A stretch of DNA of 64,000 bases from Pararhodonellum marinum (GTDB lineage: Bacteria > Bacteroidota > Bacteroidia > Cytophagales > Cyclobacteriaceae). The translations under genes were made by a program, and so were the position numbers. The notes under the pieces are model-generated. The model saw only the letters and a list, made by a program, of their open reading frames with translations, searched no databases and had not been told where the DNA came from. The stretch lies in assembly GCF_015354735.1 (NCBI RefSeq), contig NZ_JACEFJ010000001.1:248001-312000 (forward strand). Direction: 5' to 3'. Positions 29,001 through 38,777 of the stretch are shown one piece after another (positions within the stretch are counted from its first letter, which is position 1; each line of letters starts with the position of its first letter).

Positions 29001-32000
29001 TCTACCGCATCCTGACTGTCGGCATGCAGAAACATTTTCAGTCTTCCAAATTGAACCAGATCTTGGGAAGTGTTTCTAAATACAGCCCTTGCATCTCTGG
29101 CCTCCAGGTTATCTACACAAAGTCTGATAGATTGCTCATTCAATCGCCTTTCTACAGTAGAGGTATTGTCCCGGTCTCTTTCAATGCCTGGAGGTAAAAC
29201 ATAGGGGCTTTGCGTGCTGCTACCCTGCCCGTTTTCCTCAATGTTGACTACACCTACTGTAAAGTTGGAGTTGTCCGGTTCAGGGATTTCAAAGAACCCA
29301 CGCTCATAAAGAGATTCCAGAAAAACCCGCCACTGACTGCCTACCAATTGGAATTTCGCCATCCTCAATACCACCGGCTGCTCAAAATCAGTCAGGTAAG
29401 TCCGCATAAAGCGGATGGATTTGAAACCGGAAATATCTCCCTGCGTTCTATCGGGTTCTCTTACAGGTATCCTGAAAAGGTACCAGTTGACTTCCTCACC
29501 ATTGGCATTGGCAGTGACCCGGTCTACAATATAATTCCTACCCACTTCCATTTCAGAGGGGCGCAGATCTATTTCATATTCATAATAGCTTTCCAGTTCA
29601 TTGATGGTGTTGTCGTTGTTTAGGTCCTCATTGTCGGGAATGGTGGAACCTGCGGGAGTAAAGGGAAGGTTGATGTTGGAGGTTACCGGTGAGTTGCCTT
29701 CCATCCCATTGAAGCCCTTGTATCTTTCCAGGATCTTAATGTCATTTTGGTCAAACTGCTCATCAAGATAATATTGAAAATCATCTGCTGAGGGATCTTC
29801 TTCTATCTGTTGCAATGCCCCAGCATTGACATTTAAGCGATTGATAAACCTTTCTGCAAAAAAAACAGCCTCTGCCTCACTGGAAAGACCATCTAAACCT
29901 ACATCTTGGTTTTCTCTGGATTCGGCAGAATTGTCAAAAGCAGGTGTAAGAAACTGTTGACTTGGGATATTTCCCCATTCATTTTGGGAGGCATTGGAGG
30001 CATCTCCGTCTGCTGGAAGACCGTTTTCAAAGGAATGGCGACCATCACGAATCACGTCTTCGGAAATATCTCCCAGATTGAACCTTAATTTTCCTCCTGT
30101 GGTATTGTTTTGATTAAAAATCCCATCCAAGACCCGTCCATTAACCCCTGAGATAAAGGGATCCATCAACCAGAACTCGATGTATTCTATGTTGGTTCTA
30201 TCAAAATCCACTTCAGAGGTAATGGCCCTGGTGATGGCCCCATAGTTGCTTTTGGGGTCAGGAAGTAGCCCTTCCTGATTCAATCCCGGGTTGTAATTGT
30301 ACATGCCCCGTTCGTGCGGGAAATAGGCCACATCCAAAAGGGGTTCAGGAGTAACGATCACATCACGGTCTCTTTGAGGGAAAATCTCTTGAGGAATCAC
30401 ACTACGCACGTAGTGGTTTCTACGGTCTTCAGTCGTGATATTAGTTGGCACCCCCGGACCTTGCTGACGGTAAAAAATATTGTCGATGTTATACCATGCC
30501 ACTTTCGCTCTTTTATAGGCATTACCTAGTCTATCCTCGGTGATAGAACTCAAATCAAATTGATCATTATCGGTTCTTGGTGTGGCTCCAAGTTTCCAGT
30601 TTTGAAAAGCGCCCATTCCGTAGGGGGTGATGGCAGCCTCAAAGTCATCGATGTAAGATGTTTCTTCTCCATTGACTCGGTTGGAAGATCCTGGGAGCAA
30701 CTGGGCAAATTCACCGCTGAACTGTACAAGGGATTTCTCTTTGGTATTGGTAAAGGGTAAAGCATCTGCCAATTTGGTTAGGAAGCGGGACTCATCGCTA
30801 TAGTTGACATCGAGCCCCCACAAACTATTTCGCAAGGTTTCACTGCCGGTAGCAATTCTGGTAATATTGGGCCTTTCGTTGAGATACAAAAAGGTACCGC
30901 CTACGGCTAGGTTTTCATTGAATATGTAGTCAAAGCGGCTACCCAGTAAACTTCGGGTCTGAAAGGAAACCAAATCTGCTTTTTCAAAGCTGATGGTAAT
31001 CCTTTTGCCTGACTGAAGGATTCCTTCGTTGATGATCACCACCCTTCCTATGTTGTAGTCGACGGTGTAATCCACCCCCTCCGTAAGGGGGATGTTGCCT
31101 GCCTGTACCAAAACGGATCCCTCAGAAATATTCAGCCCCGGTAATAGGATTTCGCTTGCTGAACCTGAGACAAAGCTGCCTTTGAGGAAATACTTGTTGA
31201 GTCTTGTCACCAATTCGGCATCGGCCTTGGTCGTCCGATACAAGGTATCAAAAACAAATTTATCAACTAAGCTGGCTTCATTGGGCTCGAAAAAGTTTTC
31301 CAAGGTTCTTCCGAAGGGCTCCAAAACAGGAAATACGAGCATCCCTCTATCGGGAAAAATGGTCAAACCTTCCACAAAATCAAAATTACCATCAGGTGCA
31401 GGATCATTTTGTGGGTTAAGGTTATCCAGTCCCACAAGCCGGATCAATGGCACATCTCTCACATTCTGGCCTTCCAACAAAGCGGGATTGTCCAGGCCCG
31501 TCCGGTCGTCCCGGTAGATTACCTGAAGTTGGAAACCTTCCCTCTGGATTTGGTTGGCGTTGAAATTATAGACGTTTTTCATCATCAAATCCCAAGTTGG
31601 GATCCGGGTATTGATTCTGGCAGGCCGCAGCATCTTCAAGAAGATAATCTCATCTTCCGGTCTATTCTGATAGTCTTCGGAAAGTTCACCCACTTTATAT
31701 GCCCTGCCATTAAAAGTGTATTCAAAAGAAACAGCCACCACCTCATCATTTTGCAGTTTACGGGTGAGGGAGATGTAACCCAATTCACGATGAAAGAAAA
31801 ACTCAGTTGGCGCAAGCCTTCTGGCCCCGTTGATTTGTTCAAAATCCACCCCTTTAATCAGGTTTAGGTCTGATTCAATGGCCGAAGAAGCCCCATCAAA
31901 AGGCCTAAATGCGGGATTGGAAATTAAGTTTCTAAAAAGGTTATTGGCTTCATTATAGGTTGGGGCTGTGGGATCTCCCGTTCCGATGGCCGGATTGTCA

Positions 32001-33238
32001 GGTTTGAAAATCCTTTGACCTTCCCCCATATCCATAAAAGCCGCAAAGTTCCTAAGGGTTTCCGTGTTGTTGGCCCTGTTCATGATGTAAACTTCTACCC
32101 GGGTAATGTTGACCCCAGACAACACCTGAGGTAAACCCCTCAGCCATCTTTCATAATTGTCCCTAAAGAAGTGGCCTAGAAAAAAATGTCTGTTTTCATC
32201 GTATTCGGAGGCTTGGATTTCAAAAGGCCTCCCCTGACCGCCACCCTCTATGACCAATTCATCCCTCCGACCTCTTTGGGTGGAGGCAACCGCTGTCACG
32301 AATAATTTTCCAAACTGTAACTGGGTCTTGACACCAAACAGATTTTGGGCACCTTGGATCAGGCTGTTTTGAACAGGCATACTCACATTTCCGATTTCAA
32401 TGCTTTTGATGATGTCTTCTTCAAAACCCGCATACTCCACTTTGAGCTGGTTTTCAAAATCAAAGGAATTGTTGCTGTCAAAATTGGCTCCGATCCTCAT
32501 TTTCTGACCAAGGGTACCATTGACACTCATCTGGATCTGCTGATCAAAATTAAACCCCCCGTTTCTTTGCTGCCGAATGGGTAGGGTAGGGTTATCTATT
32601 CTCCTGTAAATGCCCCCAAAGTCAAGGTTGACAAAACCAGTCGGAACGATGTCCACCTCGCTTCCCCCGAAAATCCTGTCAAAGGTTGGACTTACTGTCA
32701 TGGGAGGCAAAAGCCCACGTCCGCTTACAGCGCTTTCCCCGTCCATTCCTCTCGAACGGTTGCGCCAGTATTCCTGTCTCAAACGCAATTCCTGCATCCT
32801 GGAAAACTCATCAAAATCATAGGAATAATCAGGCTGGTAAGCCGAGGTGTCCAATTCGTCGCGCACTTTAAACCTGAAAGTTGAATCTACTTCCACTTCC
32901 AACTGCTGTTCATAGGGAGAGGGGAGAATGAATGGCGATACTGGTCTGAAGAGTGGATTTTGATTGGGGAAAAGGGGATTGGTATTGAAATTATCCCAGA
33001 GCAGAAAAGAAGGCAACATCCTTCTTTTGTACAAGGAATCCAGTTTGGTGGTGGTCAAGGTATCCAGTCGGATGGCAGATAAGGTGTCTGTAAGGACTGG
33101 AGGTAAGGTGTCTGTTTCCACCTGGGCCTCACCACTTGAATAGCATATAAAAAAAATCACCACCAAAAGAGCCATTTTGGATGATGAAAAGTACTTCAGT
33201 ATTAACCGAGAAAAATAAGAATGAGTTGAGCTTGTCAC
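26060..33238 (-). CDS. sprA: Type IX secretion translocon channel SprA (Sov)
   Basis: Up to 2392 residues, the giant outer-membrane barrel that forms the T9SS translocon and is needed for gliding where gliding occurs. The signal peptide ends near SSGEAQ (about 39). Barrel-like alternating segments run throughout and the C-terminus FGGQLRFNLGQ fits an outer-membrane strand. The start is uncertain: GTG at 33238 lies 13 bases after ruvA and gives a basic n-region (RLILKYFSSSK), while ATG at 33175 gives a signal peptide without positive charge; I prefer 33238. Neighbours ruvA and gcvH are the conserved context of sprA. Confidence 0.96.
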   Translation of the reverse strand: MTSSTHSYFSRLILKYFSSSKMALLVVIFFICYSSGEAQVETDTLPPVLTDTLSAIRLDTLTTTKLDSLYKRRMLPSFLLWDNFNTNPLFPNQNPLFRPVSPFILPSPYEQQLEVEVDSTFRFKVRDELDTSAYQPDYSYDFDEFSRMQELRLRQEYWRNRSRGMDGESAVSGRGLLPPMTVSPTFDRIFGGSEVDIVPTGFVNLDFGGIYRRIDNPTLPIRQQRNGGFNFDQQIQMSVNGTLGQKMRIGANFDSNNSFDFENQLKVEYAGFEEDIIKSIEIGNVSMPVQNSLIQGAQNLFGVKTQLQFGKLFVTAVASTQRGRRDELVIEGGGQGRPFEIQASEYDENRHFFLGHFFRDNYERWLRGLPQVLSGVNITRVEVYIMNRANNTETLRNFAAFMDMGEGQRIFKPDNPAIGTGDPTAPTYNEANNLFRNLISNPAFRPFDGASSAIESDLNLIKGVDFEQINGARRLAPTEFFFHRELGYISLTRKLQNDEVVAVSFEYTFNGRAYKVGELSEDYQNRPEDEIIFLKMLRPARINTRIPTWDLMMKNVYNFNANQIQREGFQLQVIYRDDRTGLDNPALLEGQNVRDVPLIRLVGLDNLNPQNDPAPDGNFDFVEGLTIFPDRGMLVFPVLEPFGRTLENFFEPNEASLVDKFVFDTLYRTTKADAELVTRLNKYFLKGSFVSGSASEILLPGLNISEGSVLVQAGNIPLTEGVDYTVDYNIGRVVIINEGILQSGKRITISFEKADLVSFQTRSLLGSRFDYIFNENLAVGGTFLYLNERPNITRIATGSETLRNSLWGLDVNYSDESRFLTKLADALPFTNTKEKSLVQFSGEFAQLLPGSSNRVNGEETSYIDDFEAAITPYGMGAFQNWKLGATPRTDNDQFDLSSITEDRLGNAYKRAKVAWYNIDNIFYRQQGPGVPTNITTEDRRNHYVRSVIPQEIFPQRDRDVIVTPEPLLDVAYFPHERGMYNYNPGLNQEGLLPDPKSNYGAITRAITSEVDFDRTNIEYIEFWLMDPFISGVNGRVLDGIFNQNNTTGGKLRFNLGDISEDVIRDGRHSFENGLPADGDASNASQNEWGNIPSQQFLTPAFDNSAESRENQDVGLDGLSSEAEAVFFAERFINRLNVNAGALQQIEEDPSADDFQYYLDEQFDQNDIKILERYKGFNGMEGNSPVTSNINLPFTPAGSTIPDNEDLNNDNTINELESYYEYEIDLRPSEMEVGRNYIVDRVTANANGEEVNWYLFRIPVREPDRTQGDISGFKSIRFMRTYLTDFEQPVVLRMAKFQLVGSQWRVFLESLYERGFFEIPEPDNSNFTVGVVNIEENGQGSSTQSPYVLPPGIERDRDNTSTVERRLNEQSIRLCVDNLEARDARAVFRNTSQDLVQFGRLKMFLHADSQDAVDGEITAFLRMGTDYTDNYYEIEVPLKITPPGTRDPRQIWPLENEIDIAIDEIVGVKSERDINQVPQNLPFTVQIRQYNVTVVGRPELSFIQGMMIGIRNPGSTGTASKSICIWANELRVTDFKRSSGWAANARLNAQIADVATISTSIRHNTFGFGGLETRLSQRTRDATTQYDISANVAMDKILPEGLGISIPVYLSMENSSTRPQFDPLNADVPFEVALTKFQTAAEREAYEQLVLDQVRRRNIAFNNVRKLSRNPEAKTKIYSLENFAVSYAYGSVRQSNIRTESYDFETYRGNITYSFQPNPVILEPFKGVGFLDGKYLQLIKDLNFNFSPANVTARIDMDRRFLRSQYRNDQLTTLGVDPLFQKSFFINRFYNLSWDLTKSLSVDFVSRVNAVVDEPQGDLDTEAKRDSVRTNIRRLGRTTNYNHSLVVNYAIPLDKLPLTDWIKADFRYEASYAWLTGAIGQKDTLGNVIQNTRDRTVNGKLDFVRLYNKNKKLNALNAPRRPTIPGRGGASDADTIGTGFGNDLLKFGMMLKEVNFNYGIIEGTFLPGYMPNTQMLGLDRSFLNPSFGFIFGSQSNDLRFGLANQGLIAPSPELTQSYRQNRSVSLNINGILEPIKDFRITLEMRKRETGEFSEIFRRESLESDDYISVNPNRMGLYGITFNMIRTAFARDDADNNSPLFQNFEQYRQTIQTRLETENPGGDFNINGQTVLIPAFIAAYTGRSPDEVNLNPFPRFPLPNWRVEYKGLARLKGLQDVFSVINLTHNYTSTYDVTNFSNSLLYQDGLELFNRIQDIPSASLTDEFGAFIPVFVLNQVVMSERFAPLIGVDIVTKERMSITFNYNTERNVGLNFSNAQVTEQSSQNFVFDLGYTKAGVKLPFKIQGRQEVLENDLQIRLATSVLDTRTVQRKIEEVNTVTNGNLSIQLRPTIGYIINKNLNLQIYFDRTINDPRISTSFKRASTAFGGQLRFNLGQ

Positions 33239-33251
33239 TCGTGCTGTTAAA

Positions 33252-33851
33252 TTAGGATGATTTTAACGACGCCTTAATTAATGCCTCCAAGGTAATATTG
33301 TCTCCCATTTTCTTTAAAATGGTCTGTATATTTTTTTCGGCCGTAGCCTTTGGAAAACCTAATGTAATCAATGCTTGCAACGCTTCCTCTTTGATTTTAT
33401 TGTTGGTATGCAGAAAGCCGGATGACCCCTGACTTGGTTCCAACAAATGGTCTTTTTTAATTTTATCCTTTAGTTCAAGGACAATTCTTTGAGCGGTTTT
33501 GGCACCTACTCCTTTGACGGACTGTATGGTATTGTGGTCTTCATAGAGGATGGCATTTTCCAATTCGCCGGCATTGAGTGATGACAGGATCATTAGGCCT
33601 GTATTGGGACCCACTCCGCTGATACCTATCAAAAGCAGAAACAACTTCCTTTCGTTCTCATCATGAAAGCCGTAAAGGGTATGTGCATCCTCCTTGATAT
33701 GAAGAAAAGTGAGGAGCATGATATGCTCCTCATCTTTGATTTTAGAATATGTGGTAAGGGAAATTTTGACTTGGTAACCGATTCCATGAATATCTACTAT
33801 GACAAAAGTAGGGTCTTTATGGACCAACTTACCCTTCAAATATGCGATCAT
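33252..33851 (-). CDS. ruvA: Holliday junction branch migration protein RuvA
   Basis: 199 residues with the N-terminal OB fold (MIAYLKGKL, FVIVDIHGIGYQV), two helix-hairpin-helix motifs (about 70-130: LLIGISGVGPNTG, IQSVKGVGAKTAQRIVLELK) and the C-terminal three-helix domain that touches RuvB. It binds four-way junctions as a tetramer. Four bases separate it from maeB and 13 from sprA, so it sits inside the operon. Confidence 0.97.
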   Translation of the reverse strand: MIAYLKGKLVHKDPTFVIVDIHGIGYQVKISLTTYSKIKDEEHIMLLTFLHIKEDAHTLYGFHDENERKLFLLLIGISGVGPNTGLMILSSLNAGELENAILYEDHNTIQSVKGVGAKTAQRIVLELKDKIKKDHLLEPSQGSSGFLHTNNKIKEEALQALITLGFPKATAEKNIQTILKKMGDNITLEALIKASLKSS

Positions 33852-33854
33852 AAT

Positions 33855-36119
33855 TTAAGCTTGGGTTTGTGCATCAACGACTGCGATAGCCACCATATTG
33901 ACAATTTCACGGATGGAACTACCAAGTTGTAATATATGCACAGGTTTGTTCATTCCCAAGAGAATAGGACCGATAGCTTCCGAATTTCCGATTTCGGACA
34001 ATAATTTATAGGCAATGTTTCCAGCGCTCAGATCAGGGAAAATCAGGGTGTTTACTTTTTTGTTTACCAAAGCACTGAAAGGATAACTTTCCTTCTGTAT
34101 TTCTTCATTTATGGCGACATTTGCCTGCATTTCTCCTTCTATCACCAGCTCAGGGAATTTAGCTTTGGCTTTGGCCGTGGCCAATTCCATTTTGGAAGGG
34201 ATGTCTCCTTTGGCACTTCCGAAGTTGGAATAGGAGAGGACTGCAATGGTGGGCTCTATGTCAAAAAACTTAACCCCATTGGCGGTAAGTTCTATGATCT
34301 CAACCAATTGATCGGCAGTTGGGTTGACGTTGACAGTAGTATCAGAGAAGAAGTAAGGTCCTTTGTCCGTATTCATGATGTACATACCAGCAACTCTATT
34401 CACACCCTCTTTGACACCGATGACATGAAGGGAAGGTAGAATGGTCTTGGGGTAATCTTTGGTCAGCCCTGAGATAAGCGCGTCTGCCTCACCCAATTCG
34501 ACCATCATGGCACCAAAATAATTCCGGTCCCGCATGAGTTTTTCTCCTTCTTGTGGTGTTACACCTTTTCTTTGACGTTCCTTGTAAAGGATTTCCCCAA
34601 ACTGTTTTACTTTTTCCTTTTCTACAAATGGGTCTATGATGTTGATTTCCGGTAGGTCAAGGGAATTTTCAGCTACCAGTTTCAGGATTTTTTCCCTGTT
34701 GCCAAGCAAGATAGGGATGGCAATCTTCTCGTCTTGAATGATCTGCGCTGCTTTGAGTATTTTGATGTTGTCTGCCTCAGCAAATACCACTCTTTTAGGG
34801 TTTTTCTTCGCCCTGGAAATGACGCGGGACATAAGCCTTTGATCAATGCCAATTCTTTCCTGTAGCTCGAGTTCATAAGCTTCCCAATCCATGATCGGAT
34901 GCTTGGCTACGCCAGATTCCATTGCTGCCTTGGCTACGGCAGGGGCAATGGTGGTAATCAAACGGGGATCAAGAGGTTTGGGAATTAAATAGAACCTACC
35001 GAAACCCAGTTTATCATCTCCATAGGCTTTATTGACAATTTCCGGAACGGGTTCTTTGGCCAATTTGGCTATGGCTTCAGCGGCGGCCAGTTTCATGGAT
35101 TCATTGATTGAAGTGGCTCTGACATCCAAAGCCCCTCGGAAAATATAAGGAAAACCAAGAACATTGTTGACTTGGTTGGGATGGTCGGAGCGCCCGGTAG
35201 CCATGATGATGTCCTTTCTTGCAGCCATGGCCAGTTCGTAAGAAATTTCCGGATCAGGATTGGCCAAGGCAAAAACAATGGGATTTGGAGCCATTAGCCT
35301 CAATTGATCCTGAGTAACTACATTCGCTGCGGAAAGTCCCAAAAACACATCTGCTCCAGTCAAGGCATCAGTAAGTGTGCGGCATTCTCCGGAAGTGGCA
35401 AATTCCCTCTTTAAATCATCTAGAATTTCGCGGTCGGCCCTAATAGCACCTTCTTTGTCACACATGACGATGTTTTCTTTCCTAACCCCTAATGACAAGT
35501 AAAATCTTGTACAAGCCAAAGCGGAAGCACCTGCTCCATTGACGACCAATTTTATATCCTGAGGTCTTTTTCCTACAATTTCCAAGGCATTCAACAGGGC
35601 TGCACCAGAAATGATGGCTGTTCCATGCTGATCGTCGTGCATGACCGGAATATCCATCTCCCTTTTCAGCGTCTGCTCGATGATAAAGCATTCAGGGGCT
35701 TTGATGTCCTCGAGGTTGATCCCACCAAAAGTGGGTTCCAATGATTTGATGATTTGTATCAGCTTGTCCGGATCTTTTTCATTGATTTCGATATCAAACA
35801 CATCGATTCCGGCGAATTTTTTAAAAAGGACTCCTTTTCCCTCCATGACTGGTTTCGAAGCCTCAGGACCGATATCTCCTAGGCCCAATACTGCGGTCCC
35901 GTTAGAAATCACAGCCACCAAATTGGCTTTCGCAGTATATTTGTAAACATTTTCTTTATCTGCATAGATCTCCATGCAAGGTTCGGCTACTCCCGGGGAA
36001 TAGGCCAAGGCAAGGTCAAGCTGACTTGATAAAGGTTTGGTGGGAATTACCTCGATTTTTCCCGGTGATCCTTGGGAATGGTAATTCAAGGCATCTTCTT
36101 TTCTGATTTTAATCGCCAT
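33855..36119 (-). CDS. maeB: NADP-dependent malic enzyme fused to phosphate acetyltransferase-like domain
   Basis: 754 residues. The malic enzyme part (1-420) has LAYSPGVAEPC, the metal and substrate motif MHDDQHGTA (about 160-168) and a Rossmann motif VVNGAGASALACT. Residues about 430-754 are homologous to phosphate acetyltransferase (FAEADNIKILKAAQII, ILLGN), which in MaeB proteins acts as an acetyl-CoA-responsive regulatory region. It converts malate to pyruvate with NADPH release in the cytoplasm. It starts 24 bases after the DUF4837 gene. Confidence 0.96.
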   Translation of the reverse strand: MAIKIRKEDALNYHSQGSPGKIEVIPTKPLSSQLDLALAYSPGVAEPCMEIYADKENVYKYTAKANLVAVISNGTAVLGLGDIGPEASKPVMEGKGVLFKKFAGIDVFDIEINEKDPDKLIQIIKSLEPTFGGINLEDIKAPECFIIEQTLKREMDIPVMHDDQHGTAIISGAALLNALEIVGKRPQDIKLVVNGAGASALACTRFYLSLGVRKENIVMCDKEGAIRADREILDDLKREFATSGECRTLTDALTGADVFLGLSAANVVTQDQLRLMAPNPIVFALANPDPEISYELAMAARKDIIMATGRSDHPNQVNNVLGFPYIFRGALDVRATSINESMKLAAAEAIAKLAKEPVPEIVNKAYGDDKLGFGRFYLIPKPLDPRLITTIAPAVAKAAMESGVAKHPIMDWEAYELELQERIGIDQRLMSRVISRAKKNPKRVVFAEADNIKILKAAQIIQDEKIAIPILLGNREKILKLVAENSLDLPEINIIDPFVEKEKVKQFGEILYKERQRKGVTPQEGEKLMRDRNYFGAMMVELGEADALISGLTKDYPKTILPSLHVIGVKEGVNRVAGMYIMNTDKGPYFFSDTTVNVNPTADQLVEIIELTANGVKFFDIEPTIAVLSYSNFGSAKGDIPSKMELATAKAKAKFPELVIEGEMQANVAINEEIQKESYPFSALVNKKVNTLIFPDLSAGNIAYKLLSEIGNSEAIGPILLGMNKPVHILQLGSSIREIVNMVAIAVVDAQTQA

Positions 36120-36143
36120 AGTTTAGGTTAAATGTTAATCTTT

Positions 36144-37253
36144 TCAGCTCGCTACATCCAAATCTGGGGTGATATCAGTAGCAAGTAAAATGGTTTCAAT
36201 TTCTCTTAATGATTCTCGATGGGACTCATTGGGGTAATATACAAAGCCATCCAAGAAATAAAGTTTGCCGGCTTCCGAATCAATGACCACATAGGAAATA
36301 AAAGATCCCCCCATACTCAAAGAGTTGGTTCTCCATGAGCCCCTCATTTCGACGGCAAATTTACCATCAATATTGAAATTATTGAATACTGGAGGGATTT
36401 GATTTTCTATGACAATAAAAGAATCGGGTCGGCCGGGGTCCCCAAAAATGTGTTTTTTTGTGATGGAATTGCGTAAACTAATGATGGATTCAGGAAAAAC
36501 CTGCTCTTCGGAATTGTAATCTGTCATGTAGACAAAGATGCTTAAGTCAGGTTTTTGGGAAGAAGGAGTGGGTTGTCTCAGCCACATGAAGTCATCATCT
36601 TCCTTTGCCAGTTGATAGGAAGCAGGTATGAGGAGCTCAATGCCAAATTTTTCTCTTGCCATAACCCTTGCTGCGCTGTTTTTTCTATTGAGGATGACTT
36701 TGGAAAGTCTCTCCCGCTCTCTGACTTGAAAGAGATTCTGAATTTTACTTTTATTCTTTTCCAGATTGGCAATCAATTCTTCTTCGGTGTTGCCAAACAG
36801 ATAAACCACTTCCTGGCCTCGCGCAAACTCGTCCTCACTCCGTAACATGTAGAGGCTTTGATCATTTCTGGCTTTTTCTTTGGCATCTGCACTGAATTGT
36901 GCATTGATGTTCTGGCTACCTGGTTTTTTGTCGTCAAATGTAGTGACAAATACAATGTTGGTCGCCATGCGAAGAATCCGTGTCATGGCCCTTGGGTCTA
37001 CCCGGCGAATACTAAAGATAGACTCATCACGGATAATTCCTTTGACATCATCCTGAAATATATCTTTTAAAGTCTCACCTACCGGACCATTCCATTTTGC
37101 GGAATCAATGGCAAGAACAATTTCACCAATGGCACCTCTCGCTTTAGGTTTTGTGGATGAGGCGGATTCTCCGTTCTCCTCTTCGCAGGAAACCAGAAAG
37201 AAAGAAAACAAAAGAAGAAATAGAAAGGGGAGATTTTGCTTTTTTATTGACAT
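36144..37253 (-). CDS. DUF4837 family lipoprotein
   Basis: 369 residues with a lipoprotein signal; lipobox FLVSC with Cys23, followed by acidic residues. The body begins with ARGAIGEIVLAIDSAKWNGP, which is the DUF4837 hallmark, and is found in Bacteroidota only as far as I know. Function unknown; it should sit on the periplasmic side of a membrane or at the surface. It is 24 bases upstream of maeB. Confidence 0.85.
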   Translation of the reverse strand: MSIKKQNLPFLFLLLFSFFLVSCEEENGESASSTKPKARGAIGEIVLAIDSAKWNGPVGETLKDIFQDDVKGIIRDESIFSIRRVDPRAMTRILRMATNIVFVTTFDDKKPGSQNINAQFSADAKEKARNDQSLYMLRSEDEFARGQEVVYLFGNTEEELIANLEKNKSKIQNLFQVRERERLSKVILNRKNSAARVMAREKFGIELLIPASYQLAKEDDDFMWLRQPTPSSQKPDLSIFVYMTDYNSEEQVFPESIISLRNSITKKHIFGDPGRPDSFIVIENQIPPVFNNFNIDGKFAVEMRGSWRTNSLSMGGSFISYVVIDSEAGKLYFLDGFVYYPNESHRESLREIETILLATDITPDLDVAS

Positions 37254-37327
37254 GATATGGATGGTTTTGAAACTGACAATTTAGGCAATATTAGGAAAAC
37301 TTTTTGAATTTTGATTAAAAAATTAGT

Positions 37328-38770
37328 TTATCCTATAATCAGTTTTTGCCCAGGTTTTATCCGGTTATCGTTCAGATTGTTCAGTTTTTTGATTTGATCG
37401 ATTGTTACACCACTTAGTTTTCGGCTGATCAGCCAAAGAGAATCTCCAGGCTGAACGGTGTATATTTTTTGACTGTTTTCCACTGCCGCTGTTTCACTGG
37501 ACGCGGTAGAAGGCTGTTCATTAGAGGCGAGACTGTTTGAGTGAGTTGCAGCCCTTTGGTCGGTGTAAATGACCAAAGTCTGACCTACTTTGATCATATT
37601 GGAACTTAGGTCATTCCATGCCATCAGGTTATTGACTGTGGTGCCATGCTTTCTGGCAATAGTTCCCAAAACATCCCCACTTTGCACACGATAGGTGATT
37701 TTGTTGGATTGGCTACTTTTGGGAAATTCTTTGATAGGTTCTGGTGCTTTGATCTCATCTTTTGCCAGTAGGGGTTTGGCTATGGTGATGTTCAAGGAAT
37801 CAGTGATCCAGTCCATATTTTCAGTTAAAAAAGCCGCTTTTTTCAGTGGAACCCGAAGAGCATATTGTTGGTGAGAGACTGGAATTTTTCTGTTGATAAT
37901 TGCAGGGTTGAGGTACTCAAGGTCTTCGATGCACATGCCTGAAATCTCCGCTAGACGTTCAAGATCTACTTCCTGATCAAATCTTATTCTCTCATGGCGA
38001 ATCGGAAAAGTGGCCTCTTCCAATATGAGGTTATGTTCATCTGCATATCGAAACACATACATCATGGCCTGAAATTGTGGCACGTAACTTCTGGTTTCCC
38101 TAGGCAGGTAATCATATATTTCCCAGAAAGTCTTCTTTCCGCCAGACCTTCTGATAGCCTTGCGAACATTCCCGGGGCCACAGTTGTATGCTGCCATAGC
38201 CAATTCCCAATCTCCAAACATACGATAAAGGGACTTTAGGTATTTGACGGCAGCTTCAGTAGACAATTCAGGGTCCATCCGGTAATCCATCTCTTTGGTG
38301 ACATGAAGATTATATACCTTTCCGGTAGCAGGCATAAACTGCCACAAACCCATGGCGCCTACCCTTGAACGGGCGGATGGATTGAGTCCTGACTCAATGA
38401 TGGCCAAAAACTTTAGATCATCCGGCACTTCATGTTTTGCCAGATTTTCTTCAAATATGGGAAAATAGGTGTCTTTTCTGGCCAAAACCATTTTAGAATA
38501 AGAACGGTTTCTGACCACAAAATAATTGATAAAGGCAAAAATCCGTTCATTGAGCTCAAAACTCATGTCGGAATCCATTTGCTTCACCCTGGCTTCGACC
38601 TCAGCATAAGTGAAATCCGGAATATATTCAAAATCATAAATTGGAATCAAAGTTTCCAATTCATTCTCCCAACTGACAAAATCCGCCAAATCCTGACTTA
38701 AAACCGTTCCTGTCAAACCCATAAAGGCAAGAGACAAGAAAAAATTTTTGATTCGCAGTGGGGTTTTCAT
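37328..38770 (-). CDS. MltD-like lytic transglycosylase with two LysM domains
   Basis: 480 residues. Signal peptide to about 25, then an SLT domain with catalytic Glu E126 in AIIESGLNPSARS and the following GAMGLWQFMPATG. Two LysM repeats follow, at about 358-402 (VQSGDVLGTIARKHG) and 435-480 (VQPGDSLWLISRKLSG). The enzyme cleaves peptidoglycan glycan strands non-hydrolytically, anchored by the LysM domains. It starts 7 bases after gatA. Confidence 0.95.
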   Translation of the reverse strand: MKTPLRIKNFFLSLAFMGLTGTVLSQDLADFVSWENELETLIPIYDFEYIPDFTYAEVEARVKQMDSDMSFELNERIFAFINYFVVRNRSYSKMVLARKDTYFPIFEENLAKHEVPDDLKFLAIIESGLNPSARSRVGAMGLWQFMPATGKVYNLHVTKEMDYRMDPELSTEAAVKYLKSLYRMFGDWELAMAAYNCGPGNVRKAIRRSGGKKTFWEIYDYLPRETRSYVPQFQAMMYVFRYADEHNLILEEATFPIRHERIRFDQEVDLERLAEISGMCIEDLEYLNPAIINRKIPVSHQQYALRVPLKKAAFLTENMDWITDSLNITIAKPLLAKDEIKAPEPIKEFPKSSQSNKITYRVQSGDVLGTIARKHGTTVNNLMAWNDLSSNMIKVGQTLVIYTDQRAATHSNSLASNEQPSTASSETAAVENSQKIYTVQPGDSLWLISRKLSGVTIDQIKKLNNLNDNRIKPGQKLIIG

Positions 38771-38777
38771 TTGGGGT

